Notes: a model not told the origin generated them from the letters alone. A stretch of DNA of 49,814 nucleotides from Synechococcus sp. CS-1328 (GCF_025128095.1 NZ_JAHLYT010000008.1:1-49814); one strand, 5' to 3'; counted from the first letter of the stretch, positions 9,625-17,977 are shown. Program-made: numbers and translations.

Positions 9625-10146
9625 TCACTCGGCCACCGATTCGATCGATCGGCTGATCGCCTGCTTCTGCTCCTCGTCGTAACCCCAGCGCTCCAGGAAG
9701 GCCACGTCGTTGCCCTGGCCGTCGCGGGCCGCTTGCAACAGGGTCTCCAGCCGCTGCTTCACTGCGTCGGGCTCCAGCAGTCGCAGCAAGTCGCGGCAGC
9801 GGGCCGTGACTCGCTCGGAGGAGGCCTGCTGGTCCGCGTCAGCAGAGCGGGCGTGCTGCACGGCCATGGCGGTGCTCATGGCCAGATTGCGGACGGTGAG
9901 ATCCACCACCCCCTCCCCGGCGACCCGCAGCTGCAGCGCCACCGACTCCGGCAAGCGGTCCATCAAGGGGCAGTCGCCCGCCAGGCTCACCACGAAGAAG
10001 CCGCGGGCTCCGTCGCGGCTGGCCACCAGCTCGGCAATCCGATCGGCCAGCACCTCCTCGCTGAGTTCGCCGTTCTCCCACAGCCCCAGCCACTGGGCGG
10101 TGATCTCCATCGCCTGGGGGAAACTCGGTGCGGCGGGCAGGTCCAT
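9625..10146 (-). CDS. Conserved hypothetical cyanobacterial protein
   Basis: 173 residues from the ATG at 10146 (MDLPAAPSFPQAM); an in-frame ATG at 10230 would run into the divergent era gene. The protein is soluble, acidic and mostly helical, with no membrane segment or signal peptide. Segments such as GLWENGELSEEVLADRIAEL and GARGFFVVSLAGDCPLMDRLP look conserved, and the C-terminus has a charged helix with FLERWGYDEEQKQAI. I recognise the pattern as a cyanobacterial orphan family but can assign no function. It is divergent from era, with 65 bases between the chosen starts. Confidence 0.7.
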   Translation of the reverse strand: MDLPAAPSFPQAMEITAQWLGLWENGELSEEVLADRIAELVASRDGARGFFVVSLAGDCPLMDRLPESVALQLRVAGEGVVDLTVRNLAMSTAMAVQHARSADADQQASSERVTARCRDLLRLLEPDAVKQRLETLLQAARDGQGNDVAFLERWGYDEEQKQAISRSIESVAE

Positions 10147-10211
10147 GGCAGGAAGGCAGTCCCGACCGAGGCTATGAAGCCGATCGGCCGATGGACTGGC
10201 AGTGTTGGGCC

Positions 10212-11312
10212 ATGGAGTCTCCATCCCCATCCCCCAACGCCACCGGCGAGGGCCAGCTGCTACCGATTCCCGATCCGGCGGAGTCGGCGCGGCTGCTGGG
10301 CCGGAGCCTGCCCCCGCAGGATGGCCCCCCTCCCGCGGCGGGGGGATCCGTGGGGGCCCCCGAGGGCTTCCGCTCGGGCTTTGTGGCCCTGATCGGCCGC
10401 CCCAACGTGGGCAAATCCACCCTGCTCAACCAGCTGGTGGGGGAAAAGGTGGCGATCACCTCGCCGGTGGCTCAGACCACCCGCAACCGCCTGCGGGCCA
10501 TCCTGACAACCCCCAGCGCCCAGCTGGTGTTGCTCGACACGCCCGGTATCCACAAGCCCCACCATCTGCTCGGCGAGCGGCTGGTGCAGAGCGCCCGGGG
10601 CGCGATCGGGGAGGTGGATCTGGTGCTGCTCCTGGTGGATGGCAGCCAGCCCGCGGGGCGGGGCGACGGCTTCATCGTGGAATTGCTGCGGCACGCCCGG
10701 GTGCCGGTGCACGTGGCCCTCAACAAGAGCGATCTGGTGCCTCCCGAGCAGGCCCGGGAGCTGGCGGAGACCTACCGGCAGCTGCTGGCCGGCGACAACC
10801 CTGTTGGCACCAGCCCTGGCGACGACGTCGGGCCAACCGCTGCGCCACCGCTGGACTGGCCCCTCCATCCGGTCAGTGCCCTCACGGGAGTCGGCACGGA
10901 GGAGCTGGTCGAGGCCCTGGCCGCCGACCTGCCGATCGGCCCCCATCTTTATCCCCCCGATGCCACCAGCGATCAACCGGAGCAACTGCTGCTGGCCGAG
11001 CTGATCCGGGAGCAGGTGCTGTGCCACACCCGCGAGGAGGTGCCGCATTCGGTGGCGGTCCAGATCGATCGCATCGTCGATGACGGCCCCCGCACGGCCG
11101 TGCTGGCCACGGTGCTGGTGGAACGGGCCAGCCAGAAGGGCATCCTGATCGGCAAGGGGGGCAGCATGCTGCGCCAGATCGGCCAGGGGGCGCGGCTGCA
11201 GATGCAGAAGGTGTTCGACGGCCCGGTCTATCTCGAGCTGTTCGTCAAGGTGGTGCCCAACTGGCGGCGCAGCGCGGCGCGACTGGCGGAACTGGGCTAT
11301 CGCGGCGACTGA
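10212..11312 (+). CDS. era: GTPase Era
   Basis: Ribosome-assembly GTPase that binds the 3' end of 16S rRNA. G1 is GRPNVGKST, G3 is DTPGI, G4 is NKSD, and the C-terminal KH domain shows KGILIGKGGSMLRQIG. The 366-residue product starts at the ATG at 10212; an earlier ATG at 10191 is also possible. It has an unusual Pro/Gly-rich N-terminal extension of about 57 residues before the G domain, and an insertion of some 15-20 residues after the G4 motif (DNPVGTSPGDDVGPTA). The phycobiliprotein lyase gene follows after 45 bases. Confidence 0.95.
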   Translation: MESPSPSPNATGEGQLLPIPDPAESARLLGRSLPPQDGPPPAAGGSVGAPEGFRSGFVALIGRPNVGKSTLLNQLVGEKVAITSPVAQTTRNRLRAILTTPSAQLVLLDTPGIHKPHHLLGERLVQSARGAIGEVDLVLLLVDGSQPAGRGDGFIVELLRHARVPVHVALNKSDLVPPEQARELAETYRQLLAGDNPVGTSPGDDVGPTAAPPLDWPLHPVSALTGVGTEELVEALAADLPIGPHLYPPDATSDQPEQLLLAELIREQVLCHTREEVPHSVAVQIDRIVDDGPRTAVLATVLVERASQKGILIGKGGSMLRQIGQGARLQMQKVFDGPVYLELFVKVVPNWRRSAARLAELGYRGD

Positions 11313-11357
11313 GCCGACCCGAGGGAGCGGGAGGGCGACTGAGAGGATGGGCCGATC

Positions 11358-11942
11358 GTGCACCGATCCGCCTTGGTCGACGCCAGCCCCGGCGCCAGCG
11401 CTGCCGCCTCCACGCCTCCGGTCCCGGCGGCGTCAACGGACGCTCCCTTTCCGCCCACCGATCTGGCGGCTTTCCTGCAGCTCTGTGCGGGCGAATGGAT
11501 GAGCCTGCGCAGTCTGTTTGGCCTGGGGCAGCTGGAGGAGGGAGCCAATGGCGATGAGTGGCACAGCTCCGAGCGCGGCGAGCTGGTGGTGGCCTACCTC
11601 AAGGCCGAGCACCCCGCGGAACCCGGTGGGCTGCTCATCGCTCCAAAGGGGCACCCCGAACGCAGCCTGGTCTTCGATCGGCAGGGCGGATTTCGTGCGG
11701 CGCCGGCAGCCACCGGCACCAGCCCCGAGGGGAGTTGGCAGCTGTGGCCAGACGGCAGCCTGGAGCTGCGGCTGGAGAGCGGCGGCACGGAGGTGCGCGA
11801 GCGCATCTGGTTCACCAAACCCAACCTGCGGCTGCGCAGCACCGTGGAACACCGCGCTGATGGCAGCCCCGGCCGCGCCAGCTTCAGCTCCGAGATCCGG
11901 CGGGTGAGCCGTGCGGCCGCGCCTGGCGCCTCCGCGGCCTGA
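11358..11942 (+). CDS. CpcS/CpeS-family phycobiliprotein lyase
   Basis: Lipocalin-like chromophore lyase that attaches bilins to phycobiliprotein cysteines. The start is GTG at 11358. After a 30-residue Ala/Pro-rich leader the domain begins [18 protein letters not shown], matching the family's F..C.G.W.S.R pattern, and ends with [16 protein letters not shown] and [11 protein letters not shown], typical of CpcS/CpeS proteins. At 194 residues the length is normal. Which subunit and chromophore it serves cannot be told from sequence alone. It stands 5 bases before trmD-ispF and shares a strand with era. Confidence 0.8.
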   Translation: MHRSALVDASPGASAAASTPPVPAASTDAPFPPTDLAAFLQLCAGEWMSLRSLFGLGQLEEGANGDEWHSSERGELVVAYLKAEHPAEPGGLLIAPKGHPERSLVFDRQGGFRAAPAATGTSPEGSWQLWPDGSLELRLESGGTEVRERIWFTKPNLRLRSTVEHRADGSPGRASFSSEIRRVSRAAAPGASAA

Positions 11943-11947
11943 AACCG

Positions 11948-13174
11948 ATGGCCATGCGCCTCGATGTGGTCAGCCTGGCCCCGGAGTCCTTTGCACCTCT
12001 GCTGGGGCTGGGGGTGATCGGGCGAGCCTTCGCCGCCGGCATCGCCGAGCTGCACGTTCACAACCCACGGGATTTCGCCACCGATAAGTACCGCAAGGTC
12101 GATGACATCCCCTACGGCGGCGGGGCTGGCATGGTTCTCAAGCCGGAGCCGGTGTTCGCGGCCGTCGAGGCGATTCCGGTTGTACCGCGGCGCCGGGTGC
12201 TGCTGATGAGCCCCCAGGGCAAGCCGCTGACCCAGGCCGATCTGCGCCGCTGGGCCAGCGGCTACGAGCAGCTCCTGTTCCTCTGCGGCCACTACGAAGG
12301 CTTCGACGAGCGCATCCGCAGCCTGGCCGATGAAGAGGTGTCGATCGGCGACTTCGTGCTCACTGGCGGCGAACTGCCGGCGGCCACGATCATCAACGGG
12401 GTGGTGCGGTTGCTGCCCGGCACCGTGGGCACCCAGGCCTGCCTGGAGGAGGAAAGCCACAGCACCCTCCTGCTGGAGCATCCGCACTACACCCGGCCCG
12501 CCGACTTCCGCGGCATGGCCGTGCCGGCCGTGCTGCGCAGCGGCGACCATGGCGCCATCACCCGCTGGCGGACCGAGCAACAGCTGCAGCGCACCGCAGA
12601 GCGGCGGCCCGATCTCCATGCCCGCTGGCTCGAGCAGGAGGCCCCGGCAGGACAGACTGACGACCACCATGGGCAACCCATGCAGCTGCGGATCGGCAAC
12701 GGCTACGACATCCATCGCCTCGTGCCCGGACGCCCCCTGATCCTGGGGGGGCAGACCCTGGAGCATCCAGCCGGCCTGGGCCTCGATGGCCACAGCGACG
12801 CTGACGTGCTGGTCCATGCCGTGATGGATGCCCTGCTCGGTGCCCTGTCCCTGGGGGACATCGGCCTCTATTTCCCGCCGGACGACCCGCAGTGGAAGGG
12901 GGCCGACAGCCTGCAGCTGCTCCAGCAGGTGGTGGCCCTGGTGGCGGAACGCGGCTGGCGTGTGGGCAACGTCGATGCGGTGGTGGTGGCCGAGCGCCCG
13001 AAGCTCAAGCCCCACATCACGGCGATGCGGGCCGCGATCGCCGCCTGCATGGGCCTGGATCCCGACCAGGTGGGCATCAAGGCCACCACCAACGAACAGC
13101 TCGGCCCCACCGGCCGTGAAGAGGGCATCGCCTGCCATGCTGTGGCCCTGCTGCAGTGCCCCAGCGCCGACTGA
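11948..13174 (+). CDS. trmD-ispF: Fused tRNA (m1G37) methyltransferase TrmD and MEcPP synthase IspF
   Basis: One uninterrupted 408-residue frame carries two whole enzymes. Residues 1 to about 230 are TrmD, which methylates G37 of t[33 protein letters not shown], and [14 protein letters not shown] form the SPOUT-type SAM-binding knot. Residues 245-408 are IspF of the MEP isoprenoid pathway: [19 protein letters not shown] with the metal-binding Asp/His, and [18 protein letters not shown]. The linker [14 protein letters not shown] is hydrophilic. An internal ATG at 12680, at exactly the IspF start, could also give separate IspF, but I see no strong ribosome site before it. The two are normally separate proteins. 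A one-base indel would restore a trmD stop at 12658-12660, so a sequencing error must be excluded. Confidence 0.85.
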   Translation: MAMRLDVVSLAPESFAPLLGLGVIGRAFAAGIAELHVHNPRDFATDKYRKVDDIPYGGGAGMVLKPEPVFAAVEAIPVVPRRRVLLMSPQGKPLTQADLRRWASGYEQLLFLCGHYEGFDERIRSLADEEVSIGDFVLTGGELPAATIINGVVRLLPGTVGTQACLEEESHSTLLLEHPHYTRPADFRGMAVPAVLRSGDHGAITRWRTEQQLQRTAERRPDLHARWLEQEAPAGQTDDHHGQPMQLRIGNGYDIHRLVPGRPLILGGQTLEHPAGLGLDGHSDADVLVHAVMDALLGALSLGDIGLYFPPDDPQWKGADSLQLLQQVVALVAERGWRVGNVDAVVVAERPKLKPHITAMRAAIAACMGLDPDQVGIKATTNEQLGPTGREEGIACHAVALLQCPSAD

Positions 13175-13626
13175 TGGGCTCTCGCCGTCCCCGTGGCTGG
13201 CTCCTTAGGGTCCTGAGCACCACATGGCTCTTCCTCGTGCTGCTCGGCGCCCATCCACAGGTCAGCGTTGCCGCCTTCGCCGATCCCGAGGGCGGCTATG
13301 ACGTGGCGATCGTGGAGCAGCTGCGCGTCAAGGTGCCGGCCGAAGGCCAAGAAGCCTGGCTGGCAGCCGAGCGTGGCAGCTGGGATCCCTGGTTGCGGCA
13401 GCAGGATGGCTTCCTGGGCCGTGATCTGTTCTGGGATCACGAGCGGGAAGAGGGCCTGCTGCTGATCCGCTGGGCCAGCCGCGAGCAATGGAAGGCAATC
13501 GCCCCCACGGAGGTGGAGGCGGTTCAGGATCAGTTCGAGCAGCTGGCCCGCTTGGCCACCGGACAGGCAGCGGGCAATCCCTTCCCACTGGTTCAGGAGG
13601 GTGAACTGCAGATTCTGCGTCCATGA
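13174..13626 (+). CDS. Small exported protein, TIGR03792-like
   Basis: 150 residues from the ATG at 13174, which shares one base with the trmD-ispF stop (TGATG). An Arg-rich n-region and a hydrophobic core (VLSTTWLFLVLLGA) form a signal peptide or anchor. The soluble part has QLRVKVPAEGQEAWLAAERGSWDPWL and DGFLGRDLFWDHEREEGLLLIRWASREQWKAI, the pattern of the TIGR03792 family of cyanobacterial proteins, which resembles dimeric antibiotic-biosynthesis monooxygenase (ABM) folds. No function is established as far as I know. It overlaps larB by 4 bases, so the three genes are translationally coupled. Confidence 0.7.
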   Translation: MGSRRPRGWLLRVLSTTWLFLVLLGAHPQVSVAAFADPEGGYDVAIVEQLRVKVPAEGQEAWLAAERGSWDPWLRQQDGFLGRDLFWDHEREEGLLLIRWASREQWKAIAPTEVEAVQDQFEQLARLATGQAAGNPFPLVQEGELQILRP

Positions 13627-14378
13627 GCGTTCCCAACGGGCCTGGCCGTGATGGCGGCGACCAAGCCGAAGCCTTCGGCAGCGAGATCTGGGCCCGGCTC
13701 GACTTCGAGCGGCGCGGACGCCTCGGCATGGTGGAGGCGATCTGGGGGGAGCACAAAAGCGCTGAGCAGATCGTGACCCTGCTGCGCAGGTTCCGCGACC
13801 AGGGCGAGCTGGCCCTGGTGACACGGGTGGCCCCCGACAAGGCCGCGGCGATTCTGGAGAGCTTCGTTGGCCAAGGTCATGAGGCTGAAAGGCCCCTGCA
13901 CCACCCAGAGGCGCGCTGTCTCACCCTGCCGGCACCGCCGCCGCCCGATCCTGAGCTCGGCCGCGTGATCGTGCTCACCGGTGGCAGCAGCGACCTGGGT
14001 GTCGCGGCCGAGGCTCGCCTTGCCCTGGCCTGCCATGGCGTGCCGGTGGAGCTGGTGCTGGATGTGGGGGTGGCCGGTCTGCACCGCCTGCAAAGCCAGC
14101 TGGAACGGCTCCAACAGGCGAACGTGCTGATCGCCTGCGCCGGCATGGAGGGAGCCCTGCCCACGGTGCTGGCCGGGTTGCTGCCGCAGCCGGTGATCGG
14201 AGTGCCGGTCTCGGTGGGCTACGGCGTCAGCGCCGGCGGCATGGCGGCCCTGCACGGCATGCTGGCCAGCTGCGCGCCGGGGCTGAGCGTCGTCAACATC
14301 GACAACGGCTACGGCGCCGCCATGGCGGCGCTGCGCATCCTGCGGATCAGAGGTGCTGCAGGTCTGGATAGGCGGTGA
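13623..14378 (+). CDS. larB: LarB-like nickel-pincer cofactor biosynthesis carboxylase
   Basis: LarB carboxylates and hydrolyses nicotinic acid adenine dinucleotide in the pathway to the nickel-pincer cofactor of lactate racemase (family knowledge). The 251-residue protein has the N-terminal part DFERRGRLGMVEAIWGEHKSAEQI and the PurE-like core VIVLTGGSSDLGVAAEA, ANVLIACAGMEGALPTVLAGL, PVIGVPVSVGYG and SVVNIDNGYGAAMAA. The ATG overlaps the stop of the gene before it. LarC, LarE and LarA are not in the window, so cofactor use is open. The 3' end overlaps the convergent DUF1517 gene by 32 bases. Confidence 0.88.
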   Translation: MSVPNGPGRDGGDQAEAFGSEIWARLDFERRGRLGMVEAIWGEHKSAEQIVTLLRRFRDQGELALVTRVAPDKAAAILESFVGQGHEAERPLHHPEARCLTLPAPPPPDPELGRVIVLTGGSSDLGVAAEARLALACHGVPVELVLDVGVAGLHRLQSQLERLQQANVLIACAGMEGALPTVLAGLLPQPVIGVPVSVGYGVSAGGMAALHGMLASCAPGLSVVNIDNGYGAAMAALRILRIRGAAGLDRR

Positions 14379-15324
14379 GCAGCTCCTCGGTGCTGAGCAC
14401 GTCGCCAGCTCCTTCCGGCTGCCAGATCACTTCCAGGGCGAGAAGATCCTCGATCCCCACGGCCCCCAGCTTCTGAAAGCTCTGGCGCAGGTCTTCGGCG
14501 GTATCGGAACCCTTCAGCGCCAGCTTGGTGCGGGTCGCCACCAACAGGGTGATGGCAATGAAATCACTGGCGGCGTCGCTGTCGCCAGAGACCAGGCTGG
14601 TGTCGCTGAGACGCTGGCCACTGACATTGCTGGTCACCTCGCGCGACAACTTGCTGCGCTCCGCCATCGAGAGGCGATTGAACGTGGATTCGGCACTGGC
14701 GAAGGGGACCTGACCCACATCACTGTGGGCATAGACCCAGAGATCCGGATGGCGCAGCAGCGCCAGGGTGGTCTCCTGCAGGGCGCGCTGCAGGCCGGCG
14801 TTGCTGCCCGTATCCACACTGGCGGCCAGCCGGCGCAGATCCTGCTGCAGCTGCCGAGCCGTGGCCAGCAGACCCACCTGCACCTGGGCGATCGTGACGG
14901 GACCATCCGGGCGGGCGGGATAGGCAACGCCGTTGCCACTGCCCAGGCTCGGGCCATTGCCACCGCCACGGACGGCGTTGAGCAGCACGCCCACCACAGC
15001 CATCAGGATCAGAAAGCCGAACACTCCACCGCCGCCGAAGCCGAAGATCGGAATCAGAAAGGGGAAGCCGATGCCACCGCCGAAGCCGCCGCCGCGGTAA
15101 CCGCCGCCGCCGAAATTGCCGCCGCCGCCGCGGGGCATCGAGGGGGCGGAGCGGAAGCTGCCGCCGCCGATGCGGCCGCCGCTGGCGGCCCAGCCCGGAT
15201 CAGCATGGACCAGCATCAGTCCCGCCACCAGCACGGGAAGCGCCAGCCAGCTGAGCAGCCGCCTCAGGGGGCGATGGCCGGGTTTGTCGGACCGAAGGGG
15301 CTGGTTGGGTCGCGGGGAGAACAC
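14347..15324 (-). CDS. DUF1517 family membrane protein
   Basis: 325 residues. A signal or anchor helix (LLSWLALPVLVAGLMLVHA, ending near GWAASGG) is followed by a Gly-rich stretch with repeated GGGG and GGYRGGGFGG, a second hydrophobic segment (FPFLIPIFGFGGGGVFGFLILMAVVGVLL), and a soluble C-terminal domain with VTIAQVQVGLLATARQLQQDL and ITLLVATRTKLAL. This order matches the DUF1517 family shared by cyanobacteria and plastids; its role is unknown. Start ATG 15324. The last 32 bases are read on the other strand as larB. Confidence 0.8.
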   Translation of the reverse strand: MFSPRPNQPLRSDKPGHRPLRRLLSWLALPVLVAGLMLVHADPGWAASGGRIGGGSFRSAPSMPRGGGGNFGGGGYRGGGFGGGIGFPFLIPIFGFGGGGVFGFLILMAVVGVLLNAVRGGGNGPSLGSGNGVAYPARPDGPVTIAQVQVGLLATARQLQQDLRRLAASVDTGSNAGLQRALQETTLALLRHPDLWVYAHSDVGQVPFASAESTFNRLSMAERSKLSREVTSNVSGQRLSDTSLVSGDSDAASDFIAITLLVATRTKLALKGSDTAEDLRQSFQKLGAVGIEDLLALEVIWQPEGAGDVLSTEELLTAYPDLQHL

Positions 15325-15353
15325 CAGGGACGCCGTTTGCGGGTGAGCTGAAT

Positions 15354-15587
15354 CTAGGAACCGCCTCCCACGATGGTGACCACCTCCAGCCCATCGGTTT
15401 CCACGACCCGGTGCTCCGGCCAGTGCCGGCGCGGCAGGATCTCACCATTGAGCTCCACCACCACGAGCTGGGGCCGGTAGCCGAGGGCGACGAGGGCCTG
15501 CTCGAGATTGAGGCCGGCCGGGCAGCGGCGCTCCTCGCCATTCACCTGCAAGCGGATGGGCTCCGGCGGCTCCGGCGACGTGGTCAT
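15354..15587 (-). CDS. thiS: Sulfur carrier protein ThiS
   Basis: 77-residue ubiquitin-like sulfur carrier for thiazole synthesis, with the segment IRLQVNGEERRCPAGLNLEQAL and the C-terminal IVGGGS. Canonical ThiS ends in a free Gly-Gly that is adenylated and thiocarboxylated; here one Ser follows the glycines, so it would need removal or a different ending. The gene's ATG at 15587 overlaps the thiE stop (15584-15586), so the two are coupled in one thiamine operon. ThiG and ThiF are not in the window. Confidence 0.85.
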   Translation of the reverse strand: MTTSPEPPEPIRLQVNGEERRCPAGLNLEQALVALGYRPQLVVVELNGEILPRRHWPEHRVVETDGLEVVTIVGGGS

Positions 15588-16747
15588 GCGGGGATCTCCT
15601 GCTGCTTCAGGGCCAGGTGAGCCTCGCTGCCGGCAGGCCCGCCCGCCTCCAGCTGATCGAGCAGGTGCCGGGCAGCGGCGGCGGGATCCGCCGCTTCGAT
15701 CACGGCCCGCACCACCGCCACCCGACGCGCACCGGCGGCCAGCACGGCGGGCAGATGCTCTGCCGTGAGCCCCCCGATCGCGAAGAAGGGAATCGCACTC
15801 TGGGCTGCCGCCTGGCGCACATAGGCCAGCCCCACGGGCTCGCGGCCGGGTTTGGTGGGCGTCGCCATCACCGGACCGACCCCCACGTAGTCGCAGCCGT
15901 CATCAACGGCCTGCTCCAGCTGCTCGAGAGCATGGGTGCTGCGCCCGATCAACCGATCCGGGCCGAGCAGCCGCCGTGCCAGGGCGACCGGCAGATCGCC
16001 CTGGCCGAGATGCACGCCATCGGCCTCCACCGCCAGGGCCAGATCGATCCGGTCATTCACCAGAAACAGGGCACCGTGCCGGCGGCAAAGATCGCGCAGA
16101 ACCAGGGCCTCCTGGAGGCGCCGCAGGTCGTCCAGCCCCGGGGTGCCCTCTTTGGCGCGGTATTGGACCAGGCGCACACCGCCCTGCAGGGCAGCCTCCA
16201 CCACACCGGCGAGATCGGGCACCGGCGCGGTGACCAGATAGAGGCTGCAATCGGCCAGGCGCTGACGCCGCGAAGCGGCTGGGGCGGTGCCTGGAGTTGG
16301 GGCTGTGGCTGGAGCTGGGCAGGCAGCGCGCTCTGGGGCCTGCAGCAGTTCCACCTCGAGGTCGTAGAGGAGGTAACGGATCGCTGCAGCGTCCTGGGCC
16401 AGCTCAGGATCGCCGGCGCGAGCGAATTCCTCGATCACCCGCAGGGCCTCCTGCACCCGCGCCGCATTGGCACCGATCACCTGGCCTGGGGTGCGGCGCT
16501 GCTCCTGGGCGGGATGGCCCAGCCCAGTGGACGGATCGGTGGCGGTGCGGCGGGCCAGCTTGTAGTGATCGGCATGGCGCTGGCCCAGCCGATGGCGCAG
16601 ATCCTTGGTGCGGACCACCAGATCTCCCCGTTCCAACGCGAAACGGCACCAGTCCTCCAGCACCCGCAGGCCTTCGCGCGCCCGGTCGAGGTTGGCGTCG
16701 ATCAGGCGATGAATCGCCACCTGGTCCGGCGCAGGAGAACCCGCCAT
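15584..16747 (-). CDS. thiE: Thiamine phosphate synthase with N-terminal ThiD2 domain
   Basis: 387 residues from the ATG at 16747; the frame runs further left but that part reads as non-coding. Residues 1 to about 135 are the ThiD2-type domain found before ThiE in cyanobacteria: RLIDANLDRAREGLRVLEDWCRF and GANAARVQEALRVIEEFAR. A Pro/Ala/Thr-rich linker follows, then the ThiE barrel (about 160-370): SLYLVTAPVPDLAGVVEAAL, VQYRAKEG, FLVNDRIDLALAVEADGVHLGQ, DYVGVGPVMATPTKPG and FFAIGGL. It joins the pyrimidine and thiazole phosphates. It is coupled to thiS by overlap. Confidence 0.93.
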   Translation of the reverse strand: MAGSPAPDQVAIHRLIDANLDRAREGLRVLEDWCRFALERGDLVVRTKDLRHRLGQRHADHYKLARRTATDPSTGLGHPAQEQRRTPGQVIGANAARVQEALRVIEEFARAGDPELAQDAAAIRYLLYDLEVELLQAPERAACPAPATAPTPGTAPAASRRQRLADCSLYLVTAPVPDLAGVVEAALQGGVRLVQYRAKEGTPGLDDLRRLQEALVLRDLCRRHGALFLVNDRIDLALAVEADGVHLGQGDLPVALARRLLGPDRLIGRSTHALEQLEQAVDDGCDYVGVGPVMATPTKPGREPVGLAYVRQAAAQSAIPFFAIGGLTAEHLPAVLAAGARRVAVVRAVIEAADPAAAARHLLDQLEAGGPAGSEAHLALKQQEIPA

Positions 16748-16792
16748 GGGTGCGGCCTGGGTAGGGTGGGGAGAGCCTAGGGACCAGTCGAG

Positions 16793-16909
16793 ATGGAGCA
16801 GGGCGGCAGCGACAACCCGATGCTGGTGCTGGTGTCTGGAGTGCTGCTCCTGGGGGGCATCGCCGCCTTCATCGGCTGGGGCCTCACCCACGCCTATCCC
16901 CCCGGCTGA
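16793..16909 (+). CDS. 38-residue single-helix membrane protein
   Basis: ATG at 16793, with AGTCGAG close before it, opens a frame of 38 residues: a polar start (MEQGGSDNP), one hydrophobic helix (MLVLVSGVLLLGGIAAFIGWG) and the end LTHAYPPG. The size and design are those of small thylakoid membrane subunits, but I do not match it to any known Psa, Psb, Pet or Ndh subunit. Codon use is like the neighbours. It sits in the 167-base gap between thiE (minus, start 16747) and the convergent ribF, and its stop lies in a 12-bp palindrome shared with the ribF stop. Confidence 0.55.
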   Translation: MEQGGSDNPMLVLVSGVLLLGGIAAFIGWGLTHAYPPG

Positions 16910-16926
16910 ATGTCTCAGCCGGGGGG
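16898..16926. terminator. Perfect 12-bp stem-loop spanning the stops of two convergent genes
   Basis: CCCCCCGGCTGA at 16898-16909 pairs perfectly with TCAGCCGGGGGG at 16915-16926 around the loop ATGTC. Each arm encodes Pro-Pro-Gly-stop: on the plus strand for the 38-residue protein and on the minus strand for RibF. There is no T run on either side, so it is a strong stem-loop that may block transcription or protect the mRNA ends, not a classical intrinsic terminator. Confidence 0.7.
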
Positions 16927-17877
16927 ATTCCAGGGGCCTGGATCGGGCACGAACGCCGCGCAGATCTGACGCGCCTGGTCGGCGTCCCTGCCGATCTGCT
17001 CCACCAGTGCCTCCAGGCCACTGAATCGGCATTGGCTGCGCAGCAGGCGCAACGGCTCCACCGTCAGTGCGAGGCCGTTGAGGTCGAGCTGGCGATCCAG
17101 CAGGTGCACCTCCACGGCGGATGGGGCCTGAGGATCCACCGTGGGCTGGGGACCGAGGTTCATCACCGCCGCCATCGCGTCGCCGGGGGGCTGATGCGCC
17201 CAGGCCCAGGCGGCATAGACCCCTTCAGCCGGCAGGAACTTGCGCCCGTCCACCTGCAGGTTGGCCGTGGGCCAACCCAGGGTCCGCCCCAGGCCACGGC
17301 CGCTGCCCACCTGGCCGCAGAAGCGGTAAGGACGATCCAGCAAACGCCGGGCTTCGTCGAGCGCTCCGGCCGCAAGGGCCCGGCGGATGCGGCTGCTGCT
17401 CACCCGCTCGCTGCCATCCCAGAGCATCGGCAACACCGCCACCGCCACCCCATGAGCGGCGGCGATCCGGGCCAGATCCTGGGCGTCGCCGCGCCGGCCC
17501 GCCCCAAAGCGGAAGTTGTCTCCCACCGCGATCCGGCGCGCCTGCAGCTGATCGACCAGCACCTGCTCGACAAAAGCTTCAGGGCTGAGGCTGGCCAGAG
17601 CGCGATCAAACGGAATCAACACCAGCTGCCTGACCCCGAGGGGTTGGAGCAGGGCGAGCTTCTCAGCCGGCAGATCCAGCCTCAGGCGGGTGTCGCCATG
17701 GAGCACCTCCCGGGGATGGGGCCAGAAGCTCACCACGCTGGGGGTGCAGCCCGTGGGGCAGTTGTCGCCTGTGATCGCCGCGATCACCCGTCGGTGGCCC
17801 TGATGCAGGCCGTCGAAGCTGCCCAGGGCGATGCTGGAAGGACGAAGCGCGTCCTGGGGGGATCGCAGAGGGATCAA
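16915..17877 (-). CDS. ribF: Bifunctional riboflavin kinase / FAD synthetase
   Basis: Makes FMN and FAD. The adenylyltransferase half has ALGSFDGLHQGHRRVI, VVSFWPHPREVL and GDNFRFGAGRRGD; the kinase half has GSGRGLGRTLGWPTANLQ, AWAWA and VEVHLLDRQLDLNG. The start is set at TTG 17877, which gives 320 residues beginning at LIPLRSP, the usual point for this family. An ATG at 17979 would add 34 low-complexity residues and would overlap the divergent gene's ATG at 17978, so it is less likely but not excluded. It ends within the shared palindrome. Confidence 0.9.
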   Translation of the reverse strand: MIPLRSPQDALRPSSIALGSFDGLHQGHRRVIAAITGDNCPTGCTPSVVSFWPHPREVLHGDTRLRLDLPAEKLALLQPLGVRQLVLIPFDRALASLSPEAFVEQVLVDQLQARRIAVGDNFRFGAGRRGDAQDLARIAAAHGVAVAVLPMLWDGSERVSSSRIRRALAAGALDEARRLLDRPYRFCGQVGSGRGLGRTLGWPTANLQVDGRKFLPAEGVYAAWAWAHQPPGDAMAAVMNLGPQPTVDPQAPSAVEVHLLDRQLDLNGLALTVEPLRLLRSQCRFSGLEALVEQIGRDADQARQICAAFVPDPGPWNPPG

Positions 17878-17977
17878 TGCGTCAGGCGTCCGGAACGTGG
17901 GGGCAGGGCGACAGGGCCGATTCCAGGGCAGGGGCTGATCTTCCCATGGCAAGTTTGGAGAGCTTCGGTGCCGCTCC

